Of a stretch of DNA of 64,000 bases, positions 10,740-21,478 are shown piece after piece. Numbering within the stretch: the first letter of the stretch is position 1; the number at the start of each line of letters is the position of its first letter. The translations under genes were made by a program, and so were the position numbers. The DNA comes from Elephas maximus indicus (taxonomy: Eukaryota; Chordata; Mammalia; Proboscidea; Elephantidae), in the NCBI RefSeq assembly GCF_024166365.1, contig NC_064834.1, positions 52,370,001-52,434,000 of the forward strand. The letters run 5' to 3'. A model generated the notes under the pieces. It did not search any database. It saw nothing but the letters and a program-made list of their open reading frames with translations, and was not told the origin of the DNA.

Positions 10740-11865
10740 CTGGTGTGTGCGAACGGACCCGAGCTAGCGAGAGAGCGAGGGAGCTAGTGCTGGCAAGGGC
10801 TGTGGAGGCTGGGGCCTCAGCTCCGGCGGGAGCGGGGCTGGGCCCAGCGCGCGGCGCCTCCTGCGCTGGCTTGGGATCGCCGAGCTGGCAGCGGGCGGCG
10901 CTCCGCCGCGTTCACAGCCTCCTCTTCTCCCCAGCCGGGGAGAGAGAGTCTTGGTCTCCTGCGTTCTCTGCCGTCCGCGACCGGCCGCTCCACACTGTCT
11001 CCCTCCCCAAGCCCCCTCCTCGGCCATCCGAGGGCCCAGGAGCCAAGTCCCCGGGTTCTGCTGCCGTCAGTTGGGTCCCACCGGAAAGGTGGGTCCTCGC
11101 TGGAGCTTTCCAGTCCGATTCCAAATCGAGTGCTCTGGGTTGCCCAGACCCCTGTGGCCAGGGGACGAGTGAGGCTCTGGACGCAGCGGCTGAACGTGGG
11201 ACGGGAGAGGACAAACTGCCCGCACTTTGCCTCGGAATGAGAATGGGGGGGGTGCGTGGGCGGGGAGGTACCTCAGGAGGCAAATGCGAAAGGAAGGAAC
11301 AGAGAGGGAGGAAGGAAGAGCCAGGAAGGAACGGAAAGGAACTCGGGGCTGGGGGTAGGGGAGTTAGGACTAGGGATGAGACTGGCCGGGCTGCGCGGCC
11401 CATGCGGGCACTGGCCGGTGGATGGCAGGTCTGGGAGAGTTGGGACTGCGAGCCGCCTTCGGAGAGCGGTGCGCGGCGCGGCCCTCTGTCGGTGCCTGAA
11501 TATTCATTAGACCGGTCGCTCTTTATCCTTATCTAACGTTTATCTTATCGGCGAGTTTCGTTTCTCAGTGTAGTTTTAATCCCGGGCTCCCCCTTCCCCC
11601 TCCCCGGCCCGCTTCCCTCCCTCCCTCTTCCTTCGCCCGCTGCTCCCTCCCTCCCGCTCGCTTCCCCCTCCCCTGCCCTCCCCACGCCGGCACAGGAGTG
11701 ACAGGCGCGGGGCCCTCCTCGCCGAAGCTCGGGGCTCCGGCGCTGGCGAATCACAGAGTGGTGGAATCTATTGCCTTTGTCTGACAAGTCATCCATCTCC
11801 CGGCGAGGGGAGGAGGAGGGGGTCTGGAGGGGGCTTTGCAGCTTTTAGAGAGACACACACCGGGA
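10740..11865 (+). promoter_or_regulatory. PAX2: PAX2 proximal promoter region, CpG island
   Basis: GC- and CpG-rich DNA immediately upstream of the presumed PAX2 start. No TATA box was seen at a suitable distance, as expected for a CpG-island developmental promoter. Within it, 11495-11553 is an A/T-rich window with an ATATTCAT motif and four TATC cores. Further down, 11749-11800 has a SOX-like CTTTGTC next to TGACAAGTCATCC. The 263-codon open frame across this region is compositional and is not called as a gene. Confidence 0.65.
11523..11550 (-). promoter_or_regulatory. Cluster of GATA-type motifs
   Basis: Four TATC cores (GATA on the minus strand) lie within 28 bases, at 11524, 11530, 11541 and 11546. 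Two (TTATCT at 11529 and 11540) fit the WGATAR consensus exactly; the other two are near matches. They sit about 320-340 bases upstream of the presumed transcription start. Binding is inferred. Confidence 0.45.
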
Positions 11866-12169
11866 GCCGCCGCTCCAGTCTCCGGCCGAGCCTCCTCGCA
11901 GCCGCGATCCACCTGGGGCCAGCCCCGCTCTGCCGGCGCCGCTCGGCTCCCTCCTCCCTCCGGCCTCCGGCCGCGGCGGCGTGCCCGGGCCTGTTCCGGG
12001 GGCAGGGGCGGCCCGCGCGCTCCCTCCCGCCGGCGCCCGCTCGGACGGCCCGGGGATTGCTACTTCTCTACCAACTTCGCCAACTCGCCGGCACTTGGAG
12101 AGACCCCGCTCCCGTCCGGCGCCCTCGGGCCGCCCCCGCCCCGCGCCTTCCGCGACCGCCGCCTCGCGG

Positions 12170-12193
12170 ATGACCGGCTTCCTGGGGCGCTGA
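12170..12193 (+). CDS. Upstream ORF 1 in the PAX2 leader (7 codons)
   Basis: ATG at 12170 followed by six codons and TGA at 12191. It has A at +4, and the TGA is in the same frame as the PAX2 start codon 118 codons later. It probably matters, if at all, as a translational control element and not as a peptide. Its translation is not shown by the sequence. Confidence 0.3.
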   Translation: MTGFLGR

Positions 12194-12246
12194 GTGTGCT
12201 GCCGCCCTCGTCCAGCCTCAAACCGGCCGCAGCTGCAGCGCGCACC

Positions 12247-12300
12247 ATGCGTCCCCAGTGCCCCCCAGCCCGGCCTGCCGTCCCGGGGCCGCTCTGCTGA
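12247..12300 (+). CDS. Upstream ORF 2 in the PAX2 leader (17 codons)
   Basis: ATG at 12247 in the context GCACCATGC, with A at -3, encodes 17 residues beginning MRPQC and ends at TGA 12298-12300, 244 bases before the PAX2 ATG. My recollection of the human leader has an ORF of the same length at the same place, which would suggest constraint; this needs an alignment. The likely role is to limit or tune PAX2 translation. Confidence 0.4.
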   Translation: MRPQCPPARPAVPGPLC

Positions 12301-12544
12301 TCGCCCAGCCCGCGCGCCCCGACGGCGGGAACTTGCGGCCCCAGTGGCTGCCAGCCCGGGCAGCCCGGAGGAGTCCCCGCGGGGAGCTCAGCGCGGCCTC
12401 CCTCGCCCCCGTGCGCCTCGCTGCAGCCGGGCGCCTGCTCACCTCCCCCCCACCGTCCCTCCCTTTTCTCCTCAAGTCCTGAAGTTGAGTTTTCGAGGCG
12501 ACACGGCGGCGGCGGCCGCGCTGCTCCCGCTCCTCTGTCTCCCC

Positions 12545-12587
12545 ATGGATATGCACTGCAAAGCAGACCCCTTCTCCGCGATGCACC
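12545..12587 (+). CDS. PAX2: PAX2 coding exon 1
   Basis: This exon encodes MDMHCKADPFSAMH plus the first base of codon 15. This N-terminus is characteristic of PAX2 and separates it from PAX8 and from the main PAX5 form. The ATG context is CCCCATGG, with G at +4. The exon ends at C|GTGAGT (donor 12588), phase 1. A second ATG two codons later (Met3) lies in the same frame. PAX2 is a nuclear DNA-binding regulator of kidney, urogenital tract, optic stalk, inner ear and midbrain-hindbrain development. In people, loss of one copy causes papillorenal syndrome. Confidence 0.97.
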
Positions 12588-13535
12588 GTGAGTACCCGCG
12601 CCCGGCTCCTGTCCGGCTCGGGCTCTTCGTCCCAACCTAGTCCTGTCCCAAGGCGGCCCCGGCTCCCTGCGCTCAGGCCCCATCTCGGAGGCCACGCTGG
12701 CTCCTCTCGGCCCCTCATTTCGTTCCTCCCCTTTCCCTTGGCGCGGTGTTTCTCAAGCCTCCAGCTTCCTTTCCCTCCGCCTGTCACCCAGGCTTATCCT
12801 CTGCCTGCTTTCCCACCTTCCCCGGTGCCCGGCACCTGCCTTTCCTCCTTCCACCTGATCCTTCTCAGGTCTCCGGGTCTTCTGCAGTCCCAGGTCCTGA
12901 CTCCTGCGAAACCCCACTCCCTGGTGGCCCTCTTGCCCTGGGTGGGGCACTAATGGGCAGGTAGTTTCCAGGATTGTGTTTTGTGTTGTGTTTTCTCTAT
13001 CTGTTCTCTATCTCTTTCACTCTTTCTGTCTACCTCCTCCTTCTCCCTTGCCTCTTCTGTACCTTTCTCAAACTAAGAGTTGTGGGTGTTTAGGAGGAGA
13101 CTCCCAGCGTGGGTAGCCTCAGTGTAGGACAAACTGGCCGCAGAGTGTGGGGGTGGGGTGCCCCCTTCTGACCCTCAGCTCCCAGCAGCTCCCGGGCCTC
13201 CTAGCCAAGCTAATGCCGAGCTCCTTGCCGGCTGGCTTGAAATGCTCCTTTCCTCTCCCTTTATTTCTCACCACTCTCCTCTCTCCTTTTCTTGAGTTGG
13301 GAGTCCAGGTTGGCACGACATCCTTGTGGTGGTCGTCTTCCCCCACATCTTTCTTGGAGATGCTCCAAAAACAAAGGGGGCTTCTGAGGAGAAATCTAAG
13401 TCAATGCCAGGGCAAGGAGAGCAGTTTCCTGGGCCACCCTCGAAGAGCGCAGCTCTGCCCCCAGTTTTGGAGGCACCTGGCTGGGCTTCCACTCCCTGGC
13501 AAGGCTGATGCAGCCAGCAACCTGGTCAGGGGGTT

Positions 13536-13700
13536 GCAGAGAGGGAGAAAATGAGGGGGAAGAACAAAAGGAAGGCAAATGCCAAAGCTGGGGAGAAAGG
13601 AGAGAGAAATCAAAAGAAGGGGAAGGAAATTGAAGGAAGAAAATTGAAAGGATTTTGCAGAAAGGAGAAAGGGAGAAAAGTAATAGGAAAATGAGGGAAT
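13536..13700 (+). repeat. Purine-rich low-complexity tract
   Basis: A run of about 165 bases is almost all A and G on the + strand (GAGAGGGAGAAAATGAGGGG and similar blocks). It is imperfect, with no fixed repeat unit. Confidence 0.7.
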
Positions 13701-13949
13701 TATTTTAATAAAATTTGAATTTATCTGATTCATTTCATTCATCTTAGCTTGGAAAACAATTCCAAGATTTTTTTTGCAGTTTTTTTTAAGACAAATAAGA
13801 TTCTAAATAGAAAGCTCCTCCCCATCAGTAGATTAATAATAAAGGATAATTTGTAACTTTTCACAGGGAAACTTTTAGACCTGATTTGGGTCTGTGCTTT
13901 GGAAAACAGAGGAGGAGGGAGAGCTGTGTTTTTTTTTTTCCCCCTTAAG

Positions 13950-14050
13950 CATATATTTAGCGTTACAAGGGGAGCTTTACAAAATACTCCTGGGATAAAA
14001 TTGATTTCCCCAAATAATCTCCAAGCGCTGGGGGCCAGCGCCAAGGCCTC
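13950..14050. promoter_or_regulatory. Candidate intron 1 regulatory element
   Basis: A complex A/T-rich segment between GC-rich blocks, containing GCATATATTTAGCG and GGATAAAATTGATTTCC. It shows no repeat signature. Called only on composition and position in intron 1. Confidence 0.3.
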
Positions 14051-14479
14051 CGACGCTGCGGGCCCCTGTTAGCCGGGCTGGAAAGCCTCCCTCCTTTCCG
14101 GAGGGAGTGGACCCGGGTCCGCAGCCGTCTTCGCCCTGCCTGCCTGCCTGCCTCCCGGCCTGGTCTCCCCTGCTCGCGCTCTCCTCTCTTGACGATTCTG
14201 CGGACATTCTGCCGAGCCGTAGCCGCCCACTGGGTGCCACTTGGAAACCCAAAGTGAAGCAAGGCAAGCAGAAGCGGGTAGGAGAAGGGAGAGAGCTTTG
14301 CGCCGGCCGGCCGGCTGGCGGGCTGGCAAGCGAGAGCTGCAGCCGGAGTCGCCGCCCGGGGCATTCCAGGCCCGACTCTGCGCCAGCTTCGGGAGCCCAC
14401 CCTGGACCCCCGCCGTGCCTCCTTCCCATCCCCACCCTTAGACTGGGGCCGAAGGGCCGGGCCCGGAGCCCGGCGAGGC

Positions 14480-14580
14480 TGAATTATTCATCTTTAATCT
14501 GCCGGCAGCTGCCGCCTTTTCATACCGGTAACGCGAGTTCTCCCGGGGCCTAAATTATTGATGATCCGGGTTTGGAGGGA
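14480..14580. promoter_or_regulatory. Candidate intron 1 regulatory element with ATTA cores
   Basis: Contains GAATTATTCATCTTTAATC and CCTAAATTATTGATGATCC, two homeodomain-like A/T clusters about 60 bases apart, separated by GC-rich sequence. No transposon signature. Function is inferred. Confidence 0.3.
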
Positions 14581-16016
14581 GGGGAAGGTGAGGAGTGGGG
14601 CTAGAAATAGGTGGGGAGACAAGAGAACGTAAAAGGAGAGGTTCATTTTTCCCCCAGCTTCCCCATCAGATGCTAACTCCCCAGAGGATTCGCCCACCCT
14701 TGCCCTTGGTCCCCAGAAGGGGACGGGAGGGAGATGAGGGGAGCGCATGGGTACCCGCTTTCTCCGAAAGTGGCCTGAGGCTAGCGGGGCAGAGGCTGCA
14801 GGTTGCCGGCCGGCTCCAGGCCCGCTTGGCAGCTACAAGTCTGCGCTCAGATTGCTCAATAACTGTGGCTGCCGGTTGATGGCTCTAGGTGCCGGGTTTC
14901 TAAACTGCTGCAGGCGAAGGAGGAAGGGGCGCGCGGCAGCGACCTCAGTCCTGGCACCCGGTGTCCGCCTGGCTCCGAGGTGGGGAGCTCGCGCTGCAGC
15001 AGGGTTGGAAACCCAGAGCCTTACTCTTGCCTTGGCTAGAGGAGCAAACGCCTTTGGTGCTCGGTTGCCTGCGCGGAAACCGCAGCTAAGGGGTCAGAGG
15101 GATGCGAGCTAGCTTGGATTGGCTGCACAGAGTGCCCCTGAGCCACCAACCCGCCGGGCGGCCTGGACCAGGCGACCTGAGCAAGGTGGTAGGCTGCATA
15201 TCTGGAGCAGCGCGGCAGCAGGCGAGCGGGAGCAGCCTGCGCTCTCGGCTGTTGCCGGCGCCGCTCGGCGCTCCGCCGCCTCCCGGTCTCTGAGGGCTGC
15301 AGACCGAGGTCCCTGCCTCCTCCACCTTCCTGCCTCCACATGGTTTTCTTTGAACTTTAGACATTTTAGAGGCAAGAGGAAAATATGGTCCCCAAATATC
15401 TAGAGGCAAAAAAAGAAAGAAAAACGCACGATTAAATAAAAAGAGAAAGAAGTAGGAAAGCTCCGATTAAAAATAAATACAAAGAAACAGGTAGGGAGCA
15501 AAACAGCCCCTAAGAACCGAGTCAACCAGATCCCGATTCCCCAGAATCGCCATCCGCCAAGACCTAGCGCGCAAGGACAACACCCCCTTCCTGCGGCGCA
15601 GGCGGGGATCCCTCTCAGCCGCCTGGTCTACAGTCTGCCCGGCCCTTCCCCTCCTAAAAAAACTAGCTTTCCTGAATTCTTCCCCGCTGGCATGAACTCC
15701 CCCTTTCTGTTTTCCCCTACCCACCCTTCCCCTTTTTCTTTTCTTCTGCCGGGCTTCTCCACTCCCTCCCGCACTTTCTACCATGCGTCTTCGTGGTCTA
15801 AGAACCGCGTTCTTTCGCATCCCTGGGCTCTGCGTCTGCGCTTCCGCGTCTCCAGGGCTTCGCGGTTCCAATCCCCAATCCTCGGCCTTGTGGTCCGCGG
15901 GCCACCCCTCTCCGCGAGTCCGGGAACATGCCCCTCCGCCCTGGCCGCGGACCCTGACTAATGGCCGGTCCCTGCTGTGTGTGGGGTGTTGTGTTTTTTT
16001 TCTTGTCTCTCCCCAG

Positions 16017-16185
16017 CAGGGCACGGGGGTGTGAACCAGCTCGGGGGGGTGTTTGTGAACGGCCGGCCCCTGCCCGACGTGGTGAGGCAGCGCATCGTGG
16101 AGCTCGCCCACCAGGGTGTGCGGCCCTGCGACATCTCCCGGCAGTTGCGGGTCAGCCACGGCTGTGTCAGCAAAATCCTGGGCAG
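16017..16185 (+). CDS. PAX2: PAX2 coding exon 2 (paired domain, PAI part)
   Basis: Completes Pro15 and encodes residues 16-70 plus two bases of codon 71, starting [20 protein letters not shown]. This is the beta hairpin and first helix-turn-helix (PAI) of the paired domain, including the [18 protein letters not shown] recognition helix region that contacts DNA. The acceptor is CCCCAG|CAG|GG, so splicing can occur at 16017 or at 16020; the first gives the usual Pro-Gly. The donor is GGCAG|GTGAGG at 16186. It holds a run of seven G at 16043-16049 (codons 24-26), the known human frameshift hotspot. The reading frame is intact. Confidence 0.97.
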
Positions 16186-17149
<964 letters not shown>

Positions 17150-18169
17150 TGAGCAAGCTACCCTGCCTGCAGGGTGGGACCCCAGCTCCCTCTCCTGCCT
17201 GAGGGGCGGCTCCCCCTCCCCAAGTTCTCAGCTCTTTCTCCAGACTCCACCCTTCCTCCCTGCCCCAAGCCTGGAAGACCTTTGGGCAGGAAGAGGGGAC
17301 CTGCAAGGCAGAGAGATAGGCAGGGCTGTCTCTGGCCCAGGACTGGGCGTTTCCTGCCAGGCTTCACCTCCAGCGTCTTGGAAATGAATCCAAGTGTTGG
17401 TGATAATTAAGACTCCAAGATTATGAGCCTCAGTATCTAGAGACAATCACAGCCAAAGCCTTTAAAAGGACCAGTGTCTATTCATTGCCTTCAAACAGAC
17501 TTCCCTTTCTACAGGCATGCTTGCTTCCCCAGGGGCAGCCACCTGTCCTGGCTCCCCCACCCTTCCTGCGAACCCCCACAAAGCCAGCCTCCCCTGGGCC
17601 CAGGCCACACTAGCCAGCTCCCTCACAAGTTTCCGGTTGGCAGGCACTGGTATCCAGGCCTGCGGAGCAAATGCTGTTAACCACCAGCCAGCAGTTGGTA
17701 GGAGGAGTGGAGGAGCTGGGCAAGGAGTGGTTGACCAGGCAGGGAGGGAGAACTCTGGACCCTGAGGCTGAACCCTGGGAGATGCCCCCGACCATCTAGG
17801 GTGACTATCTCCAGGCTGAAGTCTTTGCACTGATGATAGGCTTAGGGAGACACAGGCCAGAGTCCCTTCAACACAGAGTAGCACAGGGTAGGTAGGTCTT
17901 CTGGTCCCCAAACCGCTGCAATGCATGTGCATCCCATGCACATGTGCCCCGGGCCATGGTGCAAGTGTGTCTGTCCGTGGTGGGTCCAGAACATATAAAC
18001 AGCAGTTGGGCCCAGGATCCCAGGCTGGTTTCACAGGTCACAGAGCTGTCCAACCTGACATCCAAGAGACCCCTCACGAGTCACACATCAGCCAGGAGCA
18101 AATCCCAGAAAGCCTTGGTCAGCCTTTCAACCCTGCCCCCCATTCTATGGCAAACCGCAAATGAGAAAG

Positions 18170-18545
18170 ACTAAGGCTAAGGGCTTCATACCCTTGTTAT
18201 TCTTTGCACTCTTCATAGGCTCATTATCAGGGCAACTAATAATTCAGATGGTGCTTTTTTCTGAAACTGGCATCACACATCAAGGGTTTTTTTTTTTTAA
18301 TATTTTGCAAACGATATGGAATTATCCCAAATCATCCTGAAAACAGCAGGTAAAATTAGCTGGTAGAATGTACCTTGGCTAAAGAAGATTCCCTCTGCCA
18401 CACTTGTGCTGTAACGTACTGCGAGGCGACCCCAGAAATTATCCCAGTGTGTGCCATCTGTATTAAAATGGTTATTCAGTTATGAACAGGGTAACATAAT
18501 ACTGATCAGCTAATTATACACCCTCCGAAAACCCTCCAGCTCCCT
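18170..18545. promoter_or_regulatory. Candidate conserved element in intron 3
   Basis: A 375-base A/T-rich, non-repetitive segment containing CTCATTATCAGGGC, CAACTAATAATTCAGATGG, ATGGTTATTCAGTTATG and GATCAGCTAATTATAC. Several homeodomain-type cores are spread along it. It lacks transposon features. Called an element by inference from composition. Confidence 0.4.
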
Positions 18546-19003
18546 GGGCCTGGCTCAGCCAGGTATTGAAAGCATAGCGGTTTGATATTCAGACACCTTC
18601 CACAAAGGAGCTGGAGAAAGATGCTGGCTGATTTGGGAGAGGAATGAGCCCTTTGCATTTAAAAGCCAAGGGAGGAAGCTGGGGAAGCTCTGGGTCTGTG
18701 GCAGGAGTGACAGAAGGGGACTAAGCATTGTTTTCTGCTGCTGGTCCTGGGAATGAGTTGGAACCCAGGTCTTGGGAAGAGAGTAGCCGGGGCCAAGAGT
18801 GGTCTTGCTGAAAACTGTTGTTGGGACTGGGTGGTGGTGTTCTGAAGAACATTTGTGAGAAATGCTCACTGTTACTAATAGGACTGGCGATCCTTAAAGG
18901 AACCCAAGACACAGATGGCTAAGGCAATTTGTTTCTTCTGATGGTGTGGAGGGGCAGAGGTAGTGGTAGCCTTGTCTAGAACCCCTTGCCACCCAACAGA
19001 CCC

Positions 19004-19063
19004 CCCTCACTGGCTGAGGTGTTTTGAAAGCAACCCTCACTGGCTGAGATGTTTTGGAAGCAA
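19004..19063 (+). repeat. 30-bp tandem duplication
   Basis: Two adjacent 30-base units (19004-19033 and 19034-19063) begin CCCTCACTGGCTGAG and differ at two positions. Confidence 0.9.
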
Positions 19064-19889
19064 GGTTTGGCACAAGTTTGGGAATGCCCTCATTCTGAAA
19101 AGCCATGGAGAGCATGGGACAAGTGACCCTAGGATTAAGCTCTAGAGGCCTTGAGGTCAACCCATCAGAACTGGGAATTGGAGAAGTGAGCTGAAAGGGA
19201 GATGCGAGTGGGAGAAAGAATGACATCCTCTTGAGAGCTGCAGAGTCTGTCAGCACACAGCTCTGTCACCTGAGGGGCCGGGAGGCCTCCTTTCGGTGTG
19301 GAGACATGGCCATCTGTGGGCAGGTGTGCTTGAGATGGAAAGAGAATGGAGAAGAGGGATGGGGATTGCCACTGAGAGCACAAGGAGCAGACAAGCTATT
19401 CCTGATATCGCTTTGGGGCAGGACTCTCCCATGTTTCACGTTTCGGAAAGAATTCTGGGGGCTTCCCAGTGTGCTGCTGAGTCGAGGCTGGCGGGATGCA
19501 TCTGGGCACCACACCCTTAGCTTCATCCCTATCAGTGCCTTGCTTGATGGGGAAAGGTTTTTCTGAGATGTGTTGTTTTACTCTAAAGCTTAATAAAGGC
19601 AGAAGTTTCTGTGGGTGCCAGTAATGTCAGAACTTTGCCCTTTTGCAGTTTTGAGAATCCTTACCGCAGGAAGAAGCTGGAGATTTCTTCTGTGCAGGAA
19701 ATGCAGAGTGTTGGGAATGGGTGGTTCTTGCATTTTGAGGTTTATTGGTTGGTGAGGTGCCCAGTATGCTGGGTACTTTATAACTGTGATGAATAAGGGT
19801 GTGCGTGTGCTGGTGGTTGGCAAGAAAGGAAGCCCATACATGCTCACCCACCTGAGCCAAACTGTAAGGTGTTTCATTTTCCCCTCCCC

Positions 19890-20070
19890 CAAACAGATGC
19901 TGTCGCCGCACTTGAAATATGCTGTTATGGTTATAAACTAAATCGCTTTTCATGTTTTAAAAACAGTTTGGGCATTCTCTGATCCTGTCGTGATAAAGCC
20001 ATCCATTCCACATTCTCCATGAGCACATCCTCATAGAAATGCCCATTTGAGCCAATGGAGTGGGTCAGGG
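19890..20070. promoter_or_regulatory. Candidate conserved element in intron 3
   Basis: Non-repetitive mixed-composition DNA with ATGGTTATAAACTAAATCGC and TCGTGATAAAGCC motifs, without transposon signature. Weak call by appearance only. Confidence 0.22.
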
Positions 20071-21260
20071 AGCCCCCTTGCCCCCATCACAGGGACTACT
20101 GTCAAAAATCCAGAGGGTTGACTAGATGGCTGAGCATATGGAATTTATCTGAACCATTCTAAATATTGGGTTACTGATCACTGAGCATGGAGTTGCCAGC
20201 TCTTCAGCTTATATGCCACTGCTGTGGAGGGAGGGTGTTTATAAACAGGTGACTTTAGGTTGAAATCTGTTATGGGAAATGGACTGGAGAGGGAAGAGAT
20301 GGAGGGGGATCTATGCTACTGAAACGGGAAAAAGTCACCTAGTTACATCGCTAAGCAGTTGACTAGGTAGGAAGGATTTTTCTGATTATATGCTGAAGCC
20401 TTCTGGTTTGGCTATTGTTCTGGGCAGGGAATACAGCTCCTTTTAAAGGACACACTCCTTGAGTCTCAGGTTATTGAAGATCCCCTGAGGGTTCTCTCTT
20501 GGAATGAGCTGACGATAAGACCATCACTCCCTAGTTTCTTCAGCCTGCCCTACACTCCCTGCTCCTAGATCTTTGGAGTGGACTCTTCCAGAGTCACCCT
20601 CACACCGATCACCTGCCACCCACACTTTCCCTTAGTCTGTTTGGCTCTTGGTGAGCACATTTATGCTGCAGGCCCAGCACTGTGTTAAAGAATTCTTTCC
20701 TGTGTCATTCAGGTATCCCCCCTGTGTCATTCCCAAGTCTTCTTCAGAAGCCTAACAGCGGGGATGACAGTGGTCTACCAGCTGTTCATTCAAAGACATT
20801 TCCAGATAAGCTGGGAACCACTCATCCTAGCCAAAGGAACACTGAAGACATGGGCAGGGCTGAGGTCTGTCTCCCTCTCTGAAGCTCAGCTTCCAGAAGC
20901 ATCATGCAATTGACTCTTGGACTTGACTTGGCATGAAGCTAGGCCAGAGGGGCAGCATTGCCTACCACATTTCCATAATCTTGCAGCTGTTTGGTGGCCA
21001 GGGCTGTTGGCCTCATGACAGACAGCCAGGGCAAGTTGGTGGGTGAAGAAAACTCCCTGCAGAGAAATAGGAGACATAAGGACAGGGTACTTGCCTTAGG
21101 TGGCCTGGGGCCTATCAGACTGGGCCACATATAGCAGACAAACATTCCAGTTTCTGTTTGAGAAGCCTTGGTCACCTGTCCTCTCCCAGGGAGTGTCACC
21201 TGCTGCTAAGGTTGCTCATCATTAGAATAAAATGTGAAACAGGCAATGCTGTTGGCCTTC

Positions 21261-21478
21261 TTGGAGTCTCTGAATGGTACAAACAGTTAAGTGCTTGGCT
21301 GCTAACTAAAAGTCTGACTGTTCAAATCCACCCAGAAGTTCCTTGAAAGAAAGATGTGGTGATCTGCTTCCAAAAAATCAGTCACTGAAAACCCTATGGA
21401 GCACAGCTCTACTCAGACACACATGGGGTTGCCAAGAGTCGGAATGGAGTTGACAGCAACAGGTTGGTTTTGGTTGGT
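21261..21478 (+). mobile_element. AfroSINE, variant-B middle
   Basis: A tRNA-derived SINE with GGCTGCTAACTAAAAG, the B-box-like CTGTTCAAATCCACC, and the 3' block ending GAGTTGACAGCAACAGG before a GTTTTGG tail. The middle resembles the variant with GATCTGCTTCCAAAAAATCA. It is diverged, and the first copy met in the window. Confidence 0.85.

Larger units (their letters stand above)
1..10740. other. Upstream flank of PAX2, non-coding
   Basis: No protein-coding gene is supported here. The many long open frames are a by-product of high GC content: they overlap on both strands and translate to Pro/Arg/Gly/Ser-rich sequence without domains. The stretch contains several CpG-rich blocks, simple repeats, two weak MIR fragments near 0.2 and 7.0 kb, a perfect hairpin at 4 kb and A/T-rich islands that resemble conserved regulatory elements. 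No AfroSINE occurs before 21.26 kb. A long, CpG-rich, transposon-poor flank is typical of developmental transcription factor loci. A consensus splice donor at 2151 suggests that at least one upstream transcript may start here. Confidence 0.7.
11866..12544 (+). other. PAX2: PAX2 5' untranslated region (exon 1, start approximate)
   Basis: The GC-rich leader of about 680 bases matches my recollection of the human PAX2 5' UTR, including the stretch GATTGCTACTTCTCT near 12054 and a CTCCTCAAGTCCTGAAGTTG stretch near 12469. The start site is estimated from that memory and not from a sequence signal. Two short upstream open frames lie within it, at 12170-12193 and 12247-12300. From 12194 to the PAX2 ATG the main frame has no stop codon and no ATG. 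Confidence 0.6.
12588..16016 (+). other. PAX2: PAX2 intron 1 (3.4 kb)
   Basis: Begins GTGAGT and ends in a T-rich tract followed by CCCCAG. It is largely GC-rich and continues the promoter CpG domain, but has a purine-rich tract at 13536-13700 and A/T-rich complex segments at 13950-14050 and 14480-14580. No transposon of recognisable age lies in it. Long open frames on both strands, including a 257-codon one on the minus strand reaching 16240, are compositional. Confidence 0.85.

Noticed and set aside
10745-11536. 263-codon open frame over the PAX2 promoter
   Set aside because: Arg/Ala/Gly-rich translation of a CpG island; promoter position and lack of any domain argue against a gene.
17924-17944. 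9-bp hairpin CATGTGCAT-CCC-ATGCACATG
   Set aside because: Too short to be meaningful as an RNA gene; likely chance in TG/CA-rich DNA.
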